The notes beneath the pieces were generated by a model, which worked only from the letters and a program-made list of their open reading frames with translations, made no database searches and had not been told where the DNA came from. Shown piece after piece: positions 45,290 to 55,213 of a stretch of 64,000 nucleotides of DNA. The stretch is from Kamptonema formosum PCC 10802. GTDB lineage: Bacteria > Cyanobacteriota > Cyanobacteriia > Cyanobacteriales > Oscillatoriaceae. How positions within the stretch are numbered: position 1 is the first letter of the stretch; each line of letters opens with the position of its first letter. A program made the translations under genes and the position numbers. The stretch lies in assembly GCF_000332335.1 (NCBI RefSeq), contig NZ_KB235949.1, positions 178,972 to 242,971 of the forward strand, written 5' to 3'.

Positions 45290-46468
45290 CTACCGGCGCT
45301 GCCGGCGTTTTTGCCGGCGCTCCTCCAGAGACAGCACGTCAGCGCCGCCACTCTCGCGCGCCACGCGAATCAGCAAACCGGCGATCAGCAAGCTGGCAAT
45401 CATGGAACTTCCGCCATAGCTGAACAGGGGGAGGGGCAAGCCGGTGGTGGGGAGAGCGCCGGTGGCCACGCCAATATTGAGCAGGGACTGCCCAACCATG
45501 AACACCATCGCGCCGGTGGCGACGAGCTGGTGTACAGTCCTGTCAGCTTTCAGGGCGACTCTCAGGGCGATTGTGCCGTAAGTGGCGATCAGCAGCATCA
45601 GCAGCACGCAGCCGGCTAAGCCAAACTCTTCGGCAAAGACGGAAAAGATAAAATCGCTGTACTGAATGGGCAGGTAAAACAACTTTTGCTGAGACAGCCC
45701 GAAACCTGAGCCCCAAGTGCCGCCAGAACCCACCGCCATCAGACTTTGAGTCAGCTGGTAGCCATCTCCGTTGCGATCCGCCCAGGGGTTGAGAAAGGAC
45801 ATGATCCGCCGGCGCTGGTACTCGCGGAAACTGACACTTAGCGTTGCCAGCAGCAGCCCCCCGAGGGCGGTTCCCCCCAGGTAAGCGGAGGGTAGGCCAC
45901 CGGCAAGGGCCACCAACCACAGGCTCATGCCGCACAGCGCCGTCGTGCTCAGGTTGGGCTGCATCAAAATGCCTAAGAGTACGATCGCAAAAATCCCCAC
46001 CCACCGGAGGCGGATTCGCCAGGGCAGGTAGTTCCACTGGCCAAAAATGCGGGCGCTTTGCAGCACTAGGAAGGGTTTGATTAATTCCGAGGGCTGAATT
46101 GCCACCGGCCCGACGGCTAGCCAGCGGGCTGCCCCATAGGCGGTGGTTCCCAGTCCCGGAACGATCGTCAGCCAAATCAGCCCCAGCAGCAGCAGGAGAA
46201 TCCAGTCGGCTAGCCCCAAGATGTAGCGCAGGGGGGAGTGAACCAGGATGTTGAAGCCCACCAAGCCGGCTAAAGCCCACATCACCTGGCGCTTGAAGTA
46301 GTACAGCCCATCGCCATGCTCGGTATAGCCGCTGGGGTAGGAGGCAGAAAACATGACGACTAGCCCCGCGAACAGCCACAGGAAGGTTAACCATCGCAGC
46401 CAGCGGGCTTCCCAGGACCACTCTCGCACGGAGGGGTCAACGATGAGTATCAGGCGGCTTATATTCAC
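45290..46468 (-). CDS. ftsW: Cell division peptidoglycan polymerase FtsW
   Basis: This 392-residue SEDS protein polymerises lipid II at the division septum together with a class B penicillin-binding protein. There are about ten membrane helices. Family motifs include Y-F-K-R-Q-V-M-W near residue 58, G-A-A-R-W-L-A-V-G-P-V-A-I-Q-P-S-E-L (112-129), N-P-W-A-D-R-N-G-D-G-Y-Q-L-T-Q-S near 225 (with the catalytic Asp of the loop) and G-L-P-L-P-L-F-S-Y-G-G-S-S near 350. The C-terminal tail is very basic (R-R-Q-K-R-R-Q-R-R). A RodA assignment is less likely given the cyanobacterial FtsW-like tail. Confidence 0.93.
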   Translation of the reverse strand: MNISRLILIVDPSVREWSWEARWLRWLTFLWLFAGLVVMFSASYPSGYTEHGDGLYYFKRQVMWALAGLVGFNILVHSPLRYILGLADWILLLLLGLIWLTIVPGLGTTAYGAARWLAVGPVAIQPSELIKPFLVLQSARIFGQWNYLPWRIRLRWVGIFAIVLLGILMQPNLSTTALCGMSLWLVALAGGLPSAYLGGTALGGLLLATLSVSFREYQRRRIMSFLNPWADRNGDGYQLTQSLMAVGSGGTWGSGFGLSQQKLFYLPIQYSDFIFSVFAEEFGLAGCVLLMLLIATYGTIALRVALKADRTVHQLVATGAMVFMVGQSLLNIGVATGALPTTGLPLPLFSYGGSSMIASLLIAGLLIRVARESGGADVLSLEERRQKRRQRR

Positions 46469-46617
46469 AAGCGCAGCATTCTATCGATTTGTGATTTTAT
46501 CTGATCTCTCTTCAGTTTATAAACCGGCTTTCCCCAAGAAATGCGGTTTCTTTTTCAAGTGCGGCAGTTACTTACCACATTTTTGGAATAATGTCAATAG
46601 ACTTTTGAGGGCGCTCA

Positions 46618-46661
46618 GGGGGCCAGAAACCCGGTTTCTTTAAGAAACCGGGTTTCTCAGT
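46618..46661. repeat. Inverted repeat AGAAACCCGGTTTC...GAAACCGGGTTTCT
   Basis: A perfect-looking stem with a short TTTAA centre lies between ftsW and the apcC terminator. It is the same sequence family as the array at 59855-60100. Confidence 0.75.
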
Positions 46662-46680
46662 ACCCTATAAATCTTCAAAT

Positions 46681-46709
46681 AAAAAAGAGGCCGGCTCGAC
46701 CTCTTTTTT
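46681..46709 (-). terminator. Rho-independent terminator of apcABC
   Basis: AAAAAAGAGG, CCGGCTCGA, CCTCTTTTTT: on the minus strand a GAGGTC...GGCCTC-type stem followed by a T-run, 25 bases after the apcC stop codon. Confidence 0.85.
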
Positions 46710-46733
46710 GCGGTATTGCTTTTGAGTGGGAAT

Positions 46734-46937
46734 TTACTGCAAGCCGGTGTTGGCACCGGGTTTGCCGGTTGCCAGCTGCACTTTGATGATTTTGCCACCC
46801 ATTTTCATGATCCGCTGCTGCTCGCGGAACCAGTTGTCGTAGGGCACCAGCTTTGTAAAATAGGTGTTTTGCAGTTCCCGCTGGGTGCGGATGCGAGTTT
46901 GGCTGGGGACGCAAGCAGTAACTTTAAACATTCGCAT
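46734..46937 (-). CDS. apcC: Phycobilisome core small linker polypeptide (Lc 7.8)
   Basis: This 67-residue linker caps allophycocyanin cylinders in the phycobilisome core. The sequence M-R-M-F-K-V-T-A-C-V-P-S and T-Y-F-T-K-L-V-P-Y-D-N-W-F is nearly invariant in cyanobacteria. AGGAGA precedes the ATG. It is the last gene of the apcABC operon and a terminator follows. Confidence 0.98.
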   Translation of the reverse strand: MRMFKVTACVPSQTRIRTQRELQNTYFTKLVPYDNWFREQQRIMKMGGKIIKVQLATGKPGANTGLQ

Positions 46938-47180
46938 GGCTTATCTCTCCTTAAGGTGCGAAAAATTTTGCATCTGAATTCAGATATCTATAGCGAAGGC
47001 AGGGAGTCAAGAGTCAATGTTAGACCGTTAAAACTTATCGACTGTTGCGGACAAGCCTTTGACGAGCTAGCACTCACTCTAGACTTCCCTGACCTCAGGA
47101 TCTTGGGTTTTGGAGTTTGGATTTTCGAGTTTGGATTTCCCAGAAATCTCAAACCTCAAATCTCAAATCTCAAATCCCTC

Positions 47181-47666
47181 TTAGCTCAAACCAGAGGAAA
47201 TGTAGTCGAAGTAGACGCCCATTTCCTTGCCAGCATCGGGGCCCACCAGACCGGCGGTGACTTCCTTCATGGCTTGGATGGCTTGGACAGTAGCACCGAT
47301 GGGCACGCCCAGGGAGTTGTAGGTTTCTTTCAGCCCGTTGAGCACGCGCTCATCGAGGATGGAGGGGTCGCCGGCCAGCATGGCGTAGGTGGCGTAGCGG
47401 AGGTAGTAGTCCAGGTCGCGGATGCAGGCTGCGTAGCGACGGGTGGTGTACATGTTGCCGCCCGGACGGGTGATGTCAGAGTACAGCAGGGACTTGGCAA
47501 CTGCTTCCTTGACGATGGTGGCGGCGTTGGCGCTGATGGTGGTGGCGGCGCGGACGCGCAGTTCGCCGGTGGCGAAATAAGCCTTCAGCTTGTCGAGAGC
47601 GGAGCCGTCCAGGTACTTGCCTTGGACATCAGAGGAATTAATAACCGCGGTAATTGCGTCTTGCAT
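47181..47666 (-). CDS. apcB: Allophycocyanin beta subunit
   Basis: A 161-residue bilin-binding globin-like subunit of the phycobilisome core. The phycocyanobilin-binding Cys81 lies in [14 protein letters not shown], with the Asp that contacts the bilin nearby. The N-terminus [10 protein letters not shown] and the N71 position in P-G-G-N-M-Y (the site of conserved Asn methylation in beta subunits) are present. It lies 73 bases after apcA. Confidence 0.98.
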   Translation of the reverse strand: MQDAITAVINSSDVQGKYLDGSALDKLKAYFATGELRVRAATTISANAATIVKEAVAKSLLYSDITRPGGNMYTTRRYAACIRDLDYYLRYATYAMLAGDPSILDERVLNGLKETYNSLGVPIGATVQAIQAMKEVTAGLVGPDAGKEMGVYFDYISSGLS

Positions 47667-47739
47667 GTTTGTGGTTCCTTAAACTGTCGTGCGGAAAGTC
47701 GTTGGTTGATTGGTTCAAATCCGAGAGCAGGAGCTAGTC

Positions 47740-48225
47740 CTACTGCATGGCACCGATCACGTAGTCGAAGTAGCTACCAGCTTCAGCGGCATCGCTCCCA
47801 GACAGCAGGGAGGAGGCGACGCTCTTCATGGCGCGAACGCCTTCGGCGACGGCTGCGATCGGGGTGCCCAGGGAATTGTACATTTCGCGGACGCCGACGA
47901 TACCGATTTCTTCGATCGGGGTGACGTCACCGGCGACGATTCCGTAGGTGATCAGGCGCAGGTAGTAGTCCAAGTCGCGCAGGCAGGTGGCGGTCATTTC
48001 TTGACCGTAGGCGTTACCGCCGGGGGAAACCACGTCGGGACGCTTTTGGAACAGCTGGTCGCCGGCTTGCTTGACGATGCGCTCGCGGGATTCGGTCAGC
48101 ACTTGGGCGATGCGGACACGGGCTTCGCCGGTGCTGACGAACCCTTTGATCCGATCCAGTTCGCCGGGGCTGAGATAGCGAGCTTCGGCATCAGCATTCA
48201 CGATGGACTTCGTGACGATACTCAT
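47740..48225 (-). CDS. apcA: Allophycocyanin alpha subunit
   Basis: A 161-residue alpha subunit pairing with ApcB to form core trimers. The bilin-binding Cys81 lies in [14 protein letters not shown]. The start [12 protein letters not shown] is standard, with GGAGG upstream. The protein passes energy from phycocyanin to the terminal emitters. It leads the apcABC operon. apcE, its usual upstream neighbour, is 12 kb away. Confidence 0.98.
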   Translation of the reverse strand: MSIVTKSIVNADAEARYLSPGELDRIKGFVSTGEARVRIAQVLTESRERIVKQAGDQLFQKRPDVVSPGGNAYGQEMTATCLRDLDYYLRLITYGIVAGDVTPIEEIGIVGVREMYNSLGTPIAAVAEGVRAMKSVASSLLSGSDAAEAGSYFDYVIGAMQ

Positions 48226-49112
48226 TTAACGTTTTCCTCCGAATGAGATTGTTACCAGATGTGTCTAATCTGAGTCTGGCTAGAGCCAGTGGGTGACGAG
48301 TGCCTATCTGCCAGAGTTTTGAGCGGGCCCGGTTTAACGGGGACTCGCACCGGCAGTTTTTGATTGCGCTCCGACACCCCTACAGTATTTTAAGGGAACG
48401 GCTGCCATTATAAAACCTAACTTTTTTTCCGATCGCTTTCGCGAATCAGTCAGAGAAAGCCAGCTTTTCCGGCGGGCGCGTTTACCGCTGCGGTCGCTTC
48501 TGGCCACTTTTCGGTCAGGCTTGCTGGCCCTTTCGGGCCCCCTGAGGGCCGTCCCGCTCGCCTCCAGTCACGTTCCGCAAATATGGATATTTTGCAGCAT
48601 GACATTAACATTCTCGACAGGTTCTTAATATTTTGTAATATTTCGCCTCAGATTCATCAGGGGACAGGGGGGTGGGGGTGGGGGCTAGAGGTTAGGACTG
48701 AGGGATTTGCGGAGTCCTGCCAGAAACCGGGTTTCTTAAATGGGGCATTGGGCAGTGGGCGATGGGGCAGTGGGCGATGGGGCATTGGGGCAGTGGGCGA
48801 TGGGGCATTGGGCATTGCTGTGAGTCTTTCCTATAGGCCACGATCAGTGCGCCACGATCGGTGCGCCATGCCATTAATGTCCGCGCCCTAAGTGCCGGCT
48901 GCGATATTATGCTTTTAATTTGCTTTCAAAAAACTGTTTTCCTGCCATAAATTACCGTATATAGGCAATTTTGGCAGCGAAAGCTAGAAGTTTTATAAAA
49001 AATTAAATGGAAGCATATTTTTGGGGTCCTGAATCTGAAAAGGCTTGACTGCGGCCTTTTTCAATTCCATTATCCAAAATCTAAAATCCAAAATGGGCAT
49101 TGCCGCTGCCGC
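48226..49112. other. apcA upstream region with minisatellite
   Basis: It holds the apcABC promoter and long leader (no -10 could be fixed) and, at 48738-48822, a GC-rich minisatellite of GGGGCA(T/G)TGGGC and AGTGGGCGAT units. It ends in AAATCTAAAATCCAAAATG short repeats next to the STAND gene. No gene is seen. Confidence 0.55.
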
Positions 49113-52100
49113 CTACTTGCGAGGGCCAATGCCGTCACAGAGGTGGCGCTGCTCATCGCTGAGATTGGCGGTGGGGTTGCGGAGATAGTCGCGCATCCAG
49201 TCGCACCCCCGGGCCATGAGGTGGTCCAAATCCAAATCCCACAGGATCACCTTTTTGTCCTCACCGGCAGAGGCCAGCGTTTTGCCGTCGGGACTGAACC
49301 GCACGTCCCAAACCGAATCGCTGTGCGCCGCCAGGGTGCCCAGCAGGTTGCCGTCCAGGTTCCAGAGTTTCACGGTTCTATCCTTGCTGCCGGAAGCAAT
49401 AATCTGGCCATCGGGACTGAAACTGGCGGTGTAAACACTGTCCTTGTGTCCCAGTATCTTTTGCAGCAGACGACCGTCCCGATTCCAGAGTTTTACTGTC
49501 CTGTCGGCACTGGCGGTGACAAATATCCGGCCATCGGGGCTGAAACCGACGTCATAGACGCCAGCGATGTGATTTCCCAGGGTTTTATACTCAGTGCCGT
49601 CAAAGCGCCAGAGTTTCACCTCTGTACTGCCGGCGGAAGCCACCAGCTGTCCGTCGGGGCTGAAGGCCACGCTTTGCGCCGGCGAGCTGCGCCCCGCCAG
49701 AGTGGCCAGCGCCGCACCGTCAGGAAGCCAGAGTTTTACCGTTTTGTCAGTGCCGGCGGTGGCAATCTCGCCCTGCGGGCTGAACGCCAGGCTGTATACG
49801 CCCTGACTGTCAGCCGCCACGGTACGCAGCAACTGGCCAGAAGGATTCCAGAGTTTCACCGTTTTATCCTGACTGGCGGAGGCCAGGGTTTGACCGTCGG
49901 GACTGAAACTGACGTCCGTCACCCAGTCCGTGTGGCCGGTGAGTGTCCGCAGCAGCGTGCCGTCTTTGCCCCACAGTTTAACCGTGCTGTCGAAACTGGC
50001 AGTGGCTAGAGTCCCAGACCGGCTGTAACTGGCCCGCCTCACCAACGCCTGATGTTGCAGTACCCTCAGAGAGCCGGTGCCGGCAAGATCCCAGAGTTTG
50101 ACGCTATTGTCCGCACCGGCAGACGCTAGCGTCTGGCCATCCGGGCTAAAACTCAAACTCCTGACAGCAAAAATGTGACTCCCAAAGGTATTGAGCAAAC
50201 GTCCATCTTTCCTCCAGAGTTTCACCGTCCTGTCAGCGCTCGCCGAGGCCAGGGTTTGGCCATCGGGGCTGAAACGCACAGACCAGACCGTATTTTCATG
50301 TCCGGAGAGAGTTCTCAACAAAGTGCCGTCGCCCTTCCAAAGTTTGATCGTGCCATCCCCACCGGCAGAGGCAATCTCGCCCTGGGGGCTGAAACTCACG
50401 TCAAAAACCTTGCCGGTGTGCCCCTTGAGGGTGCGCAGCAGGCGACCGTCAAAGCCCCAGAGTTTGACCGTCCTGTCGGCGCTGGCGGAAGCGAGGGTTT
50501 GGCCGTCGGGGCTGAAACTCACCCCCCAGACCTCATCCGTGTGGCCCTTGAGCGCCCGCAAGAACTTCCCATCGCGCCGCCGCCAGAGTTTGACGGTGCT
50601 GTCAGAGCCGCCAGTGGCCACCACTTCGCCATCGGGACTGAAACTGGCCGTAAAAACCCCACCGGCATCCGCTTTGAGGGTGCTTCTCAAGACACCGGCA
50701 CGACTCCAGAATTTTACCGTGCCGTCCCCACTGGCCGACGCCAGCGTCTGGCCATCCGGTGAGAACGTGGCGCTGTACACCTCCGCCGTATGGCTGTTGA
50801 GAGTTTTTATCGAACTCCCACTGCGGTTCCAGAGTTTTACCGTGCCGTCAGCACTGGCAGAGGCCAGCATCTGGCCGTCGGGACTGAAACTCACGCCAGC
50901 AACGGTATTGCTGTGCCCCTGCAAGCGGTTGCGCTCCCTCACCTTGTTTACCGCCTGCTGCAGCGCCGTGACAGCCTCCATGCGAATGTCAGCCGGCACC
51001 ATAGATCCCAGCCATGTCTTGAGGCGTCTGCCGGCTCTCAAACTTTCGATCAGCGCCTCAAACTCCAGGTGCGAGTTGTAGAGAGCTTTTGAAGAGGCGG
51101 TTATGGCTCTGATCTGGGCGCTGCTCTGGTTGAGTGACGCCACCAGGGCCAAGAGGAGGCCAACCGCTGCCAGCCCCAGCACCGCACGCTGCAAGGAAAG
51201 AGGCGCTGGGCGCAGTTCCTGTTTGAGAGTGGGATTGCTGGCGCTGCTGCGCCGTTTGGGCGCTTCCGCAAGTTGCAGGGCAAGTTGCAGGCGCACCTCT
51301 GGCCCGAAGTTGCAAGTTTGGCGTATGGGCTCAACCAGGTAATCGTGGACGAGCTGGTAGCGGTTTTCTGGCTCCGCCGGCACGCGAACCACCAGCCCCG
51401 AGCCGGTCAAAATCTCTAAAATCAAATCCAGTTTATCGCTGTCGGATTGCAATAGTTCTGCCAGCTCATCCCGCGTTCTTAATGGTCGGGTGCCTTTTTC
51501 ATTTGTCAGCAAGGCCAGGACTTTCCAGGCAGCGTCTCTGTTTTCCGCACCGCAATCTCTGACGGCGCTTTCAATGGAATGCTTTACGAGTTTTGCTTTG
51601 GGGTTTTCTCCGAGCTGCTGGTATTTTTCCAAGGTGGTAATGCCGTCGGTTTGCAGTTGCGACCCCACCAGCTGCAACTCAATTGGGCGCACTTCCTCCG
51701 TGCTGCCGGCTAAATCCCGCACTAATGCCTCAATCAGCGCCGGCTCTACGGGAAAGTGCGCCAGCCCGGTCAGGTGTTCAATCACAGCCTGCGCTTCAGG
51801 GGGGGAAAAATTCCCCAAGCAGTAGCGAGCGTCTTCGCTGAGAATGCTGCTGAGAAGGCTGCCGCTGTCAGGGCGCGGCGTCCGCTCGTCCCACTCCAAA
51901 ATGTAATACAGGTAATGCCGGTAATCCGCACGCAACGACAAAATTATCTTTACGAAAGGGATGTTTAAAGCGTCGCGCAGAAAAGTCCAAAATTTATGCC
52001 TTGCTTTAGCATCTGTACAGATAAAGAAAAATTCCTCAAACTGGTCAAAAATTAGAACGGTTAACAGGTTCCGCTCGCCATTTTGAGCCAGCAGTTGCAG

Positions 52101-53900
52101 AGCGCCGCTCAGGGAGGGGTCTGCCGGCGGCTCACTGCTGGGGGAGAGGGCTTTTGCCAATTCTCTGCCCAAGGTTTGCATGCAGTCGGTGTAAGATTTT
52201 ACCAGCACCGGCAAAACCCTGTGGGTGCCGGTGGCGGTGCTGTGCAGCGCCGGCACTAACCCAGCTGTTAAAATGGAAGTTTTGCCCACGCCGGAGGGGC
52301 CAAGAATGACGGTGAGTTTGCGGTCAGCGCGGCTAATTCTCTCGATCAGCCGGCTGACATCCCGCTGTCTCCCGGAGGCTTCAATTTCTTTGGCGGCGCT
52401 GACTTTTTGCTGTCCGACTTTCCTGTGCGGCTGCAAGGCACCGGCACCCATAAAGGCGCGGAACCCATACTCGTGCTCGATGGCGCGCTGTTCTTGCTTG
52501 AGGCGAAAGGCTTCTAGATACTTACCCCGCTCGAAGTAAATCTGGCGCAATTCTTGCAGTATATTTATATACAGTTTGGGGGCGCTGTGCGCGTCGGTTT
52601 CCTGTCTGGCGGTTTCCAGGCTGCTGGCGGCGTCGCTGTCGTTGAGCTGGCGCTGCGATCGCGCCAGAAGCAGCAAATACAGCCCGCGCTGCTGGGGTTG
52701 GGGTGAGGCTGCTCCTGCTAGGGTGCGAATCGCCTGTTGGGCTAGTTCGCGGGCTTCTGCCGGCTGGTTGCGCTGGAGGGCGACTTCTGCCAGAAAGCCC
52801 AAATCTTGGGCCACCAGGGCCAGACTGCCGGCGGCTTGATGAGCGGGGAGGTATTTTTTGGCTAGCTTTTGCAACTGTTCCCACGCTTCTAGGTGTCGCA
52901 GGACTTCTCCGAGTTGCCCGACCACCTGAGCGACTAAATCCTGTCGCTCCGCCGCCTCGAAGGCGGTTATGCTTTGCTCGAAGGCATCTCGTGCCTGCTC
53001 CCAGCACCGGCGGCTGTCTGCAGGCTGTCGCTGGGCTTGACAGCCACAGCAGGTGCCGGTATAAAATAGGATGACTCCCTGGCGCTCTAAGAGATTTTGG
53101 ATTCGGTATTCTAGATTTTCAATGAATTCGGAATTTACGATTAAGAATGCGGCGCTTTGCCAAAAGGCTAAGCTTTGCCGGTAGCGATCTAAAGCTGCCT
53201 CTGTCTGGCCATTTTCATCGGCTTGCAGGCCGCGAATAAATTCGAGCGTGGCTGCTATATCTGGCTGCAGTTGGTAGGCGCGACTTTGCAAGTCTTTCCA
53301 GGCGGATTCGAGTTCCTCGTGCAGCCGGTCGTCGGCGGCTATCTGGCAAAAGTCGGGGTGGGGCAACTGAGCGGTGTCTGGCTCTAAGACGCGGGCGAAT
53401 ACGGCTCCTGTCTTTTCGTGGAGGAAGTCGATTAGCTCTTCGGTTGGGAGTTCAAATTCAACGGTGGTCGCCCAACTCTCGAAATCGGGGGCGACTCGAA
53501 TCAGCTTGCGCAGGACTTCATCGCTCCCCCACAACAGTAGCGGGAAGGGAAAGTGTTTGCGAAATTCTTCCCGAATCAGGTTGGTGGCGGTGAGCACCGG
53601 CTCGATATTTTCTAGCGACTCTAATCCCAGAATGGTGAGTGCCGGTGGCGGATTGTCCCCGATGTCTGCGGCGATAGGGGCAAACAGGGTTTTGACGGAC
53701 TCGGGGAGGGCGAGCCGGTGAATGCGGGCGGTGGACAGCTGTTGCAGCTGCAGCAGCATGCGATCTCGCAAGCGAGTGTAGTTGCAGCGCACCAAAATTA
53801 GGGAAAATTGTCCCTGCGAGAGGTCGAGCGCCCGTACCAGCGTCCTGAGCGATTCCTTGTTGTAAGTGGCCACGTCTTCGAGCCGGTGCGTGTCACTCAT
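49113..53900 (-). CDS. nSTAND1 NTPase with two WD40 propellers
   Basis: 1595 residues. Residues 1-200 form an alpha/beta region and about 200-470 a helical TPR-like region. An nSTAND1 NTPase follows, with Walker A G-P-S-G-V-G-K-T-S near 533 and Walker B L-I-F-D-Q-F-E-E-F-F near 617. A hydrophobic helix (V-L-G-L-A-A-V-G-L-L-L-A-L-V-A) lies near 910. From about 990 come 14 WD40 repeats (S-F-S-P-D-G-Q-T-L-A-S-A-S-A-D-R-T-V-K-L-W), enough for two seven-bladed propellers. STAND proteins with sensor repeats act as ligand-triggered switches in signalling, cell death or defence. No effector domain is obvious, so the N-terminal region may fill this role. It lies between apcE and apcA. Confidence 0.92.
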   Translation of the reverse strand: MSDTHRLEDVATYNKESLRTLVRALDLSQGQFSLILVRCNYTRLRDRMLLQLQQLSTARIHRLALPESVKTLFAPIAADIGDNPPPALTILGLESLENIEPVLTATNLIREEFRKHFPFPLLLWGSDEVLRKLIRVAPDFESWATTVEFELPTEELIDFLHEKTGAVFARVLEPDTAQLPHPDFCQIAADDRLHEELESAWKDLQSRAYQLQPDIAATLEFIRGLQADENGQTEAALDRYRQSLAFWQSAAFLIVNSEFIENLEYRIQNLLERQGVILFYTGTCCGCQAQRQPADSRRCWEQARDAFEQSITAFEAAERQDLVAQVVGQLGEVLRHLEAWEQLQKLAKKYLPAHQAAGSLALVAQDLGFLAEVALQRNQPAEARELAQQAIRTLAGAASPQPQQRGLYLLLLARSQRQLNDSDAASSLETARQETDAHSAPKLYINILQELRQIYFERGKYLEAFRLKQEQRAIEHEYGFRAFMGAGALQPHRKVGQQKVSAAKEIEASGRQRDVSRLIERISRADRKLTVILGPSGVGKTSILTAGLVPALHSTATGTHRVLPVLVKSYTDCMQTLGRELAKALSPSSEPPADPSLSGALQLLAQNGERNLLTVLIFDQFEEFFFICTDAKARHKFWTFLRDALNIPFVKIILSLRADYRHYLYYILEWDERTPRPDSGSLLSSILSEDARYCLGNFSPPEAQAVIEHLTGLAHFPVEPALIEALVRDLAGSTEEVRPIELQLVGSQLQTDGITTLEKYQQLGENPKAKLVKHSIESAVRDCGAENRDAAWKVLALLTNEKGTRPLRTRDELAELLQSDSDKLDLILEILTGSGLVVRVPAEPENRYQLVHDYLVEPIRQTCNFGPEVRLQLALQLAEAPKRRSSASNPTLKQELRPAPLSLQRAVLGLAAVGLLLALVASLNQSSAQIRAITASSKALYNSHLEFEALIESLRAGRRLKTWLGSMVPADIRMEAVTALQQAVNKVRERNRLQGHSNTVAGVSFSPDGQMLASASADGTVKLWNRSGSSIKTLNSHTAEVYSATFSPDGQTLASASGDGTVKFWSRAGVLRSTLKADAGGVFTASFSPDGEVVATGGSDSTVKLWRRRDGKFLRALKGHTDEVWGVSFSPDGQTLASASADRTVKLWGFDGRLLRTLKGHTGKVFDVSFSPQGEIASAGGDGTIKLWKGDGTLLRTLSGHENTVWSVRFSPDGQTLASASADRTVKLWRKDGRLLNTFGSHIFAVRSLSFSPDGQTLASAGADNSVKLWDLAGTGSLRVLQHQALVRRASYSRSGTLATASFDSTVKLWGKDGTLLRTLTGHTDWVTDVSFSPDGQTLASASQDKTVKLWNPSGQLLRTVAADSQGVYSLAFSPQGEIATAGTDKTVKLWLPDGAALATLAGRSSPAQSVAFSPDGQLVASAGSTEVKLWRFDGTEYKTLGNHIAGVYDVGFSPDGRIFVTASADRTVKLWNRDGRLLQKILGHKDSVYTASFSPDGQIIASGSKDRTVKLWNLDGNLLGTLAAHSDSVWDVRFSPDGKTLASAGEDKKVILWDLDLDHLMARGCDWMRDYLRNPTANLSDEQRHLCDGIGPRK

Positions 53901-54344
53901 GGTTTATGCGGTTTAGTTTACATTCAGATTTTGCACTATTATCTGGGCGCGAGCTCCAATTCGCCCCTCACCGGCCAATTCTTTTTGTCAGCCCCATCCG
54001 CCGCCTCACCCCTGAACCCCTTCTCCCGCAAGGAGTCGGGTGCTCTCTCCCCCCAGCAAGTCGCTCTCCCCCCAGCAGAGCACTTCCCCAAAGCCGGTGG
54101 GGCAATTGCCGGCACATGGGCAAAGGGGGAGACACGCCGGTGGGTTATAGCAATGCATGGATTTTGGATGCCCGGATAATGGAATTGAAAAAGCCGGCAG
54201 AAAAGCTTTTTCCGTCATAGACCTAAATTCTAGCTATCTCAACGCGGTATTCCTGCCTAGTTACGCACCGGCAGCCGGCACCTTACCCCGCTCCCTCAGG
54301 CAGAATTGTGCCGGTTTGTTGAGATGAAAATTTTGGGAAAAATG
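53901..54344. other. Upstream region of the nSTAND1 gene
   Basis: No gene is seen. The sequence is pyrimidine-rich next to the start codon, and no promoter for the minus-strand gene could be fixed by eye. Confidence 0.4.
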
Positions 54345-54403
54345 TAGACAAAGTTTGTGATTTGCGTTATGATAGTAGAGTGAGAAAATGTGCCGGCATA
54401 TAA
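54345..54403 (+). promoter_or_regulatory. Repeated promoter element, copy C
   Basis: TAGACA (54345-54350), 17 bases, TATGAT (54368-54373), 16 bases, GTGCCGGCATATAA (54390-54403). It reads into a dispersed-repeat hairpin (54438-54510) and then the 21-copy array. Confidence 0.65.
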
Positions 54404-54437
54404 GGTCGTGTTCAGGGGGCCGGTGGATGTTGTGTTA

Positions 54438-54510
54438 AGGGGCCAGGCGATTGGAAATCGCGGCTATACAAACAAAACCCGCCTGCGCGGGTTTCTTTGA
54501 AGAAGATGGT
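54438..54510. repeat. Half-unit of the dispersed repeat family
   Basis: GGCGATTGGAAATCGCGGC, CTATACAAACAAAACC and the stem ACCCGCCTGCGCGGGT. It has the same position relative to copy C as the half-unit at 55141-55207 has relative to copy D. Confidence 0.75.
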
Positions 54511-55055
54511 TTGTAGTAGGGCTTTAGCCCAAAGGTTCGTAGTTGGGCTTTAGCCCCAAAGTTTGTAGTAGGGCTTTAGCCCAAAGGTTTGTAGTAGGGC
54601 TTTAGCCCAAAGGTTTGTAGTAGGGCTTTAGCCCAAAGGTTTGTAGTTGGGCTTTAGCCCAAAGTTTGTAGTAGGGCTTTAGCCCAAAGGTTTGTAGTTG
54701 GGCTTTAGCCCAAAGGTTCGTAGTAGGGCTTTAGCCCAAAGGTTCGTAGTAGGGCTTTAGCCCAAAGGTTTGTAGTTGGGCTTTAGCCCAAAGGTTTGTA
54801 GTAGGGCTTTAGCCCAAAGTTTGTAGTTGGGCTTTAGCCCCAAAAGTTCGTAGTTGGGCTTTAGCCCAAAGGTTTGTAGTTGGGCTTTAGCCCCAAAAGT
54901 TCGTAGTTGGGCTTTAGCCCAAAGGTTTGTAGTTGGGCTTTAGCCCCAAAAGTTCGTAGTTGGGCTTTAGCCCAAAGGTTTGTAGTTGGGCTTTAGCCCA
55001 AAGGTTTGTAGTTGGGCTTTAGCCCAAAGGTTTGTAGTTGGGCTTTAGCCCTACA
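54510..55055. repeat. Tandem array of 21 copies of a 26-bp GGGCTTTAGCCC unit
   Basis: The unit is TTTGTAGTTGGGCTTTAGCC then CAAAGG, with variants GTAGTA, GTTCG and an extra C or A. Each unit has the self-complementary core GGGCTTTAGCCC. No unique spacers separate the units, so it is not a CRISPR array. The array ends in GCCCTACAGAAAT just before promoter copy D. Confidence 0.93.
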
Positions 55056-55073
55056 GAAATTTTCGGGTAAATA

Positions 55074-55132
55074 TAGAAAAAGTTCCGGATTAGCGCTAGG
55101 ATAGTATCGTGGGAGAAAGTGCCGGCATATAA
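55074..55132 (+). promoter_or_regulatory. Repeated promoter element, copy D
   Basis: TAGAAA (55074-55079), 17 bases, TAGGAT (55097-55102), 16 bases, GTGCCGGCATATAA (55119-55132). It reads into a half-unit hairpin and the short second array. Confidence 0.6.
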
Positions 55133-55140
55133 ACTTCGGC

Positions 55141-55207
55141 TAGAGTTCCTGGCGATTGAAATCGCGGCTATACAAACGAAACCCGCCTTCGCGGGTTTCA
55201 TTGAAGA
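55141..55207. repeat. Half-unit of the dispersed repeat family
   Basis: CCTGGCGATTGAAATCGCGG, CTATACAAACGAAACC and the stem ACCCGCCTTCGCGGGT, followed by CATTGAAGAAGAT. Confidence 0.7.
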
Positions 55208-55213
55208 AGATAG

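Noticed and set aside
47700..47740. tRNA-like GGTTCAAATCC segment between apcB and apcA
   Set aside because: No acceptor, D or anticodon arm can be drawn around it; it is the apcA-apcB spacer.
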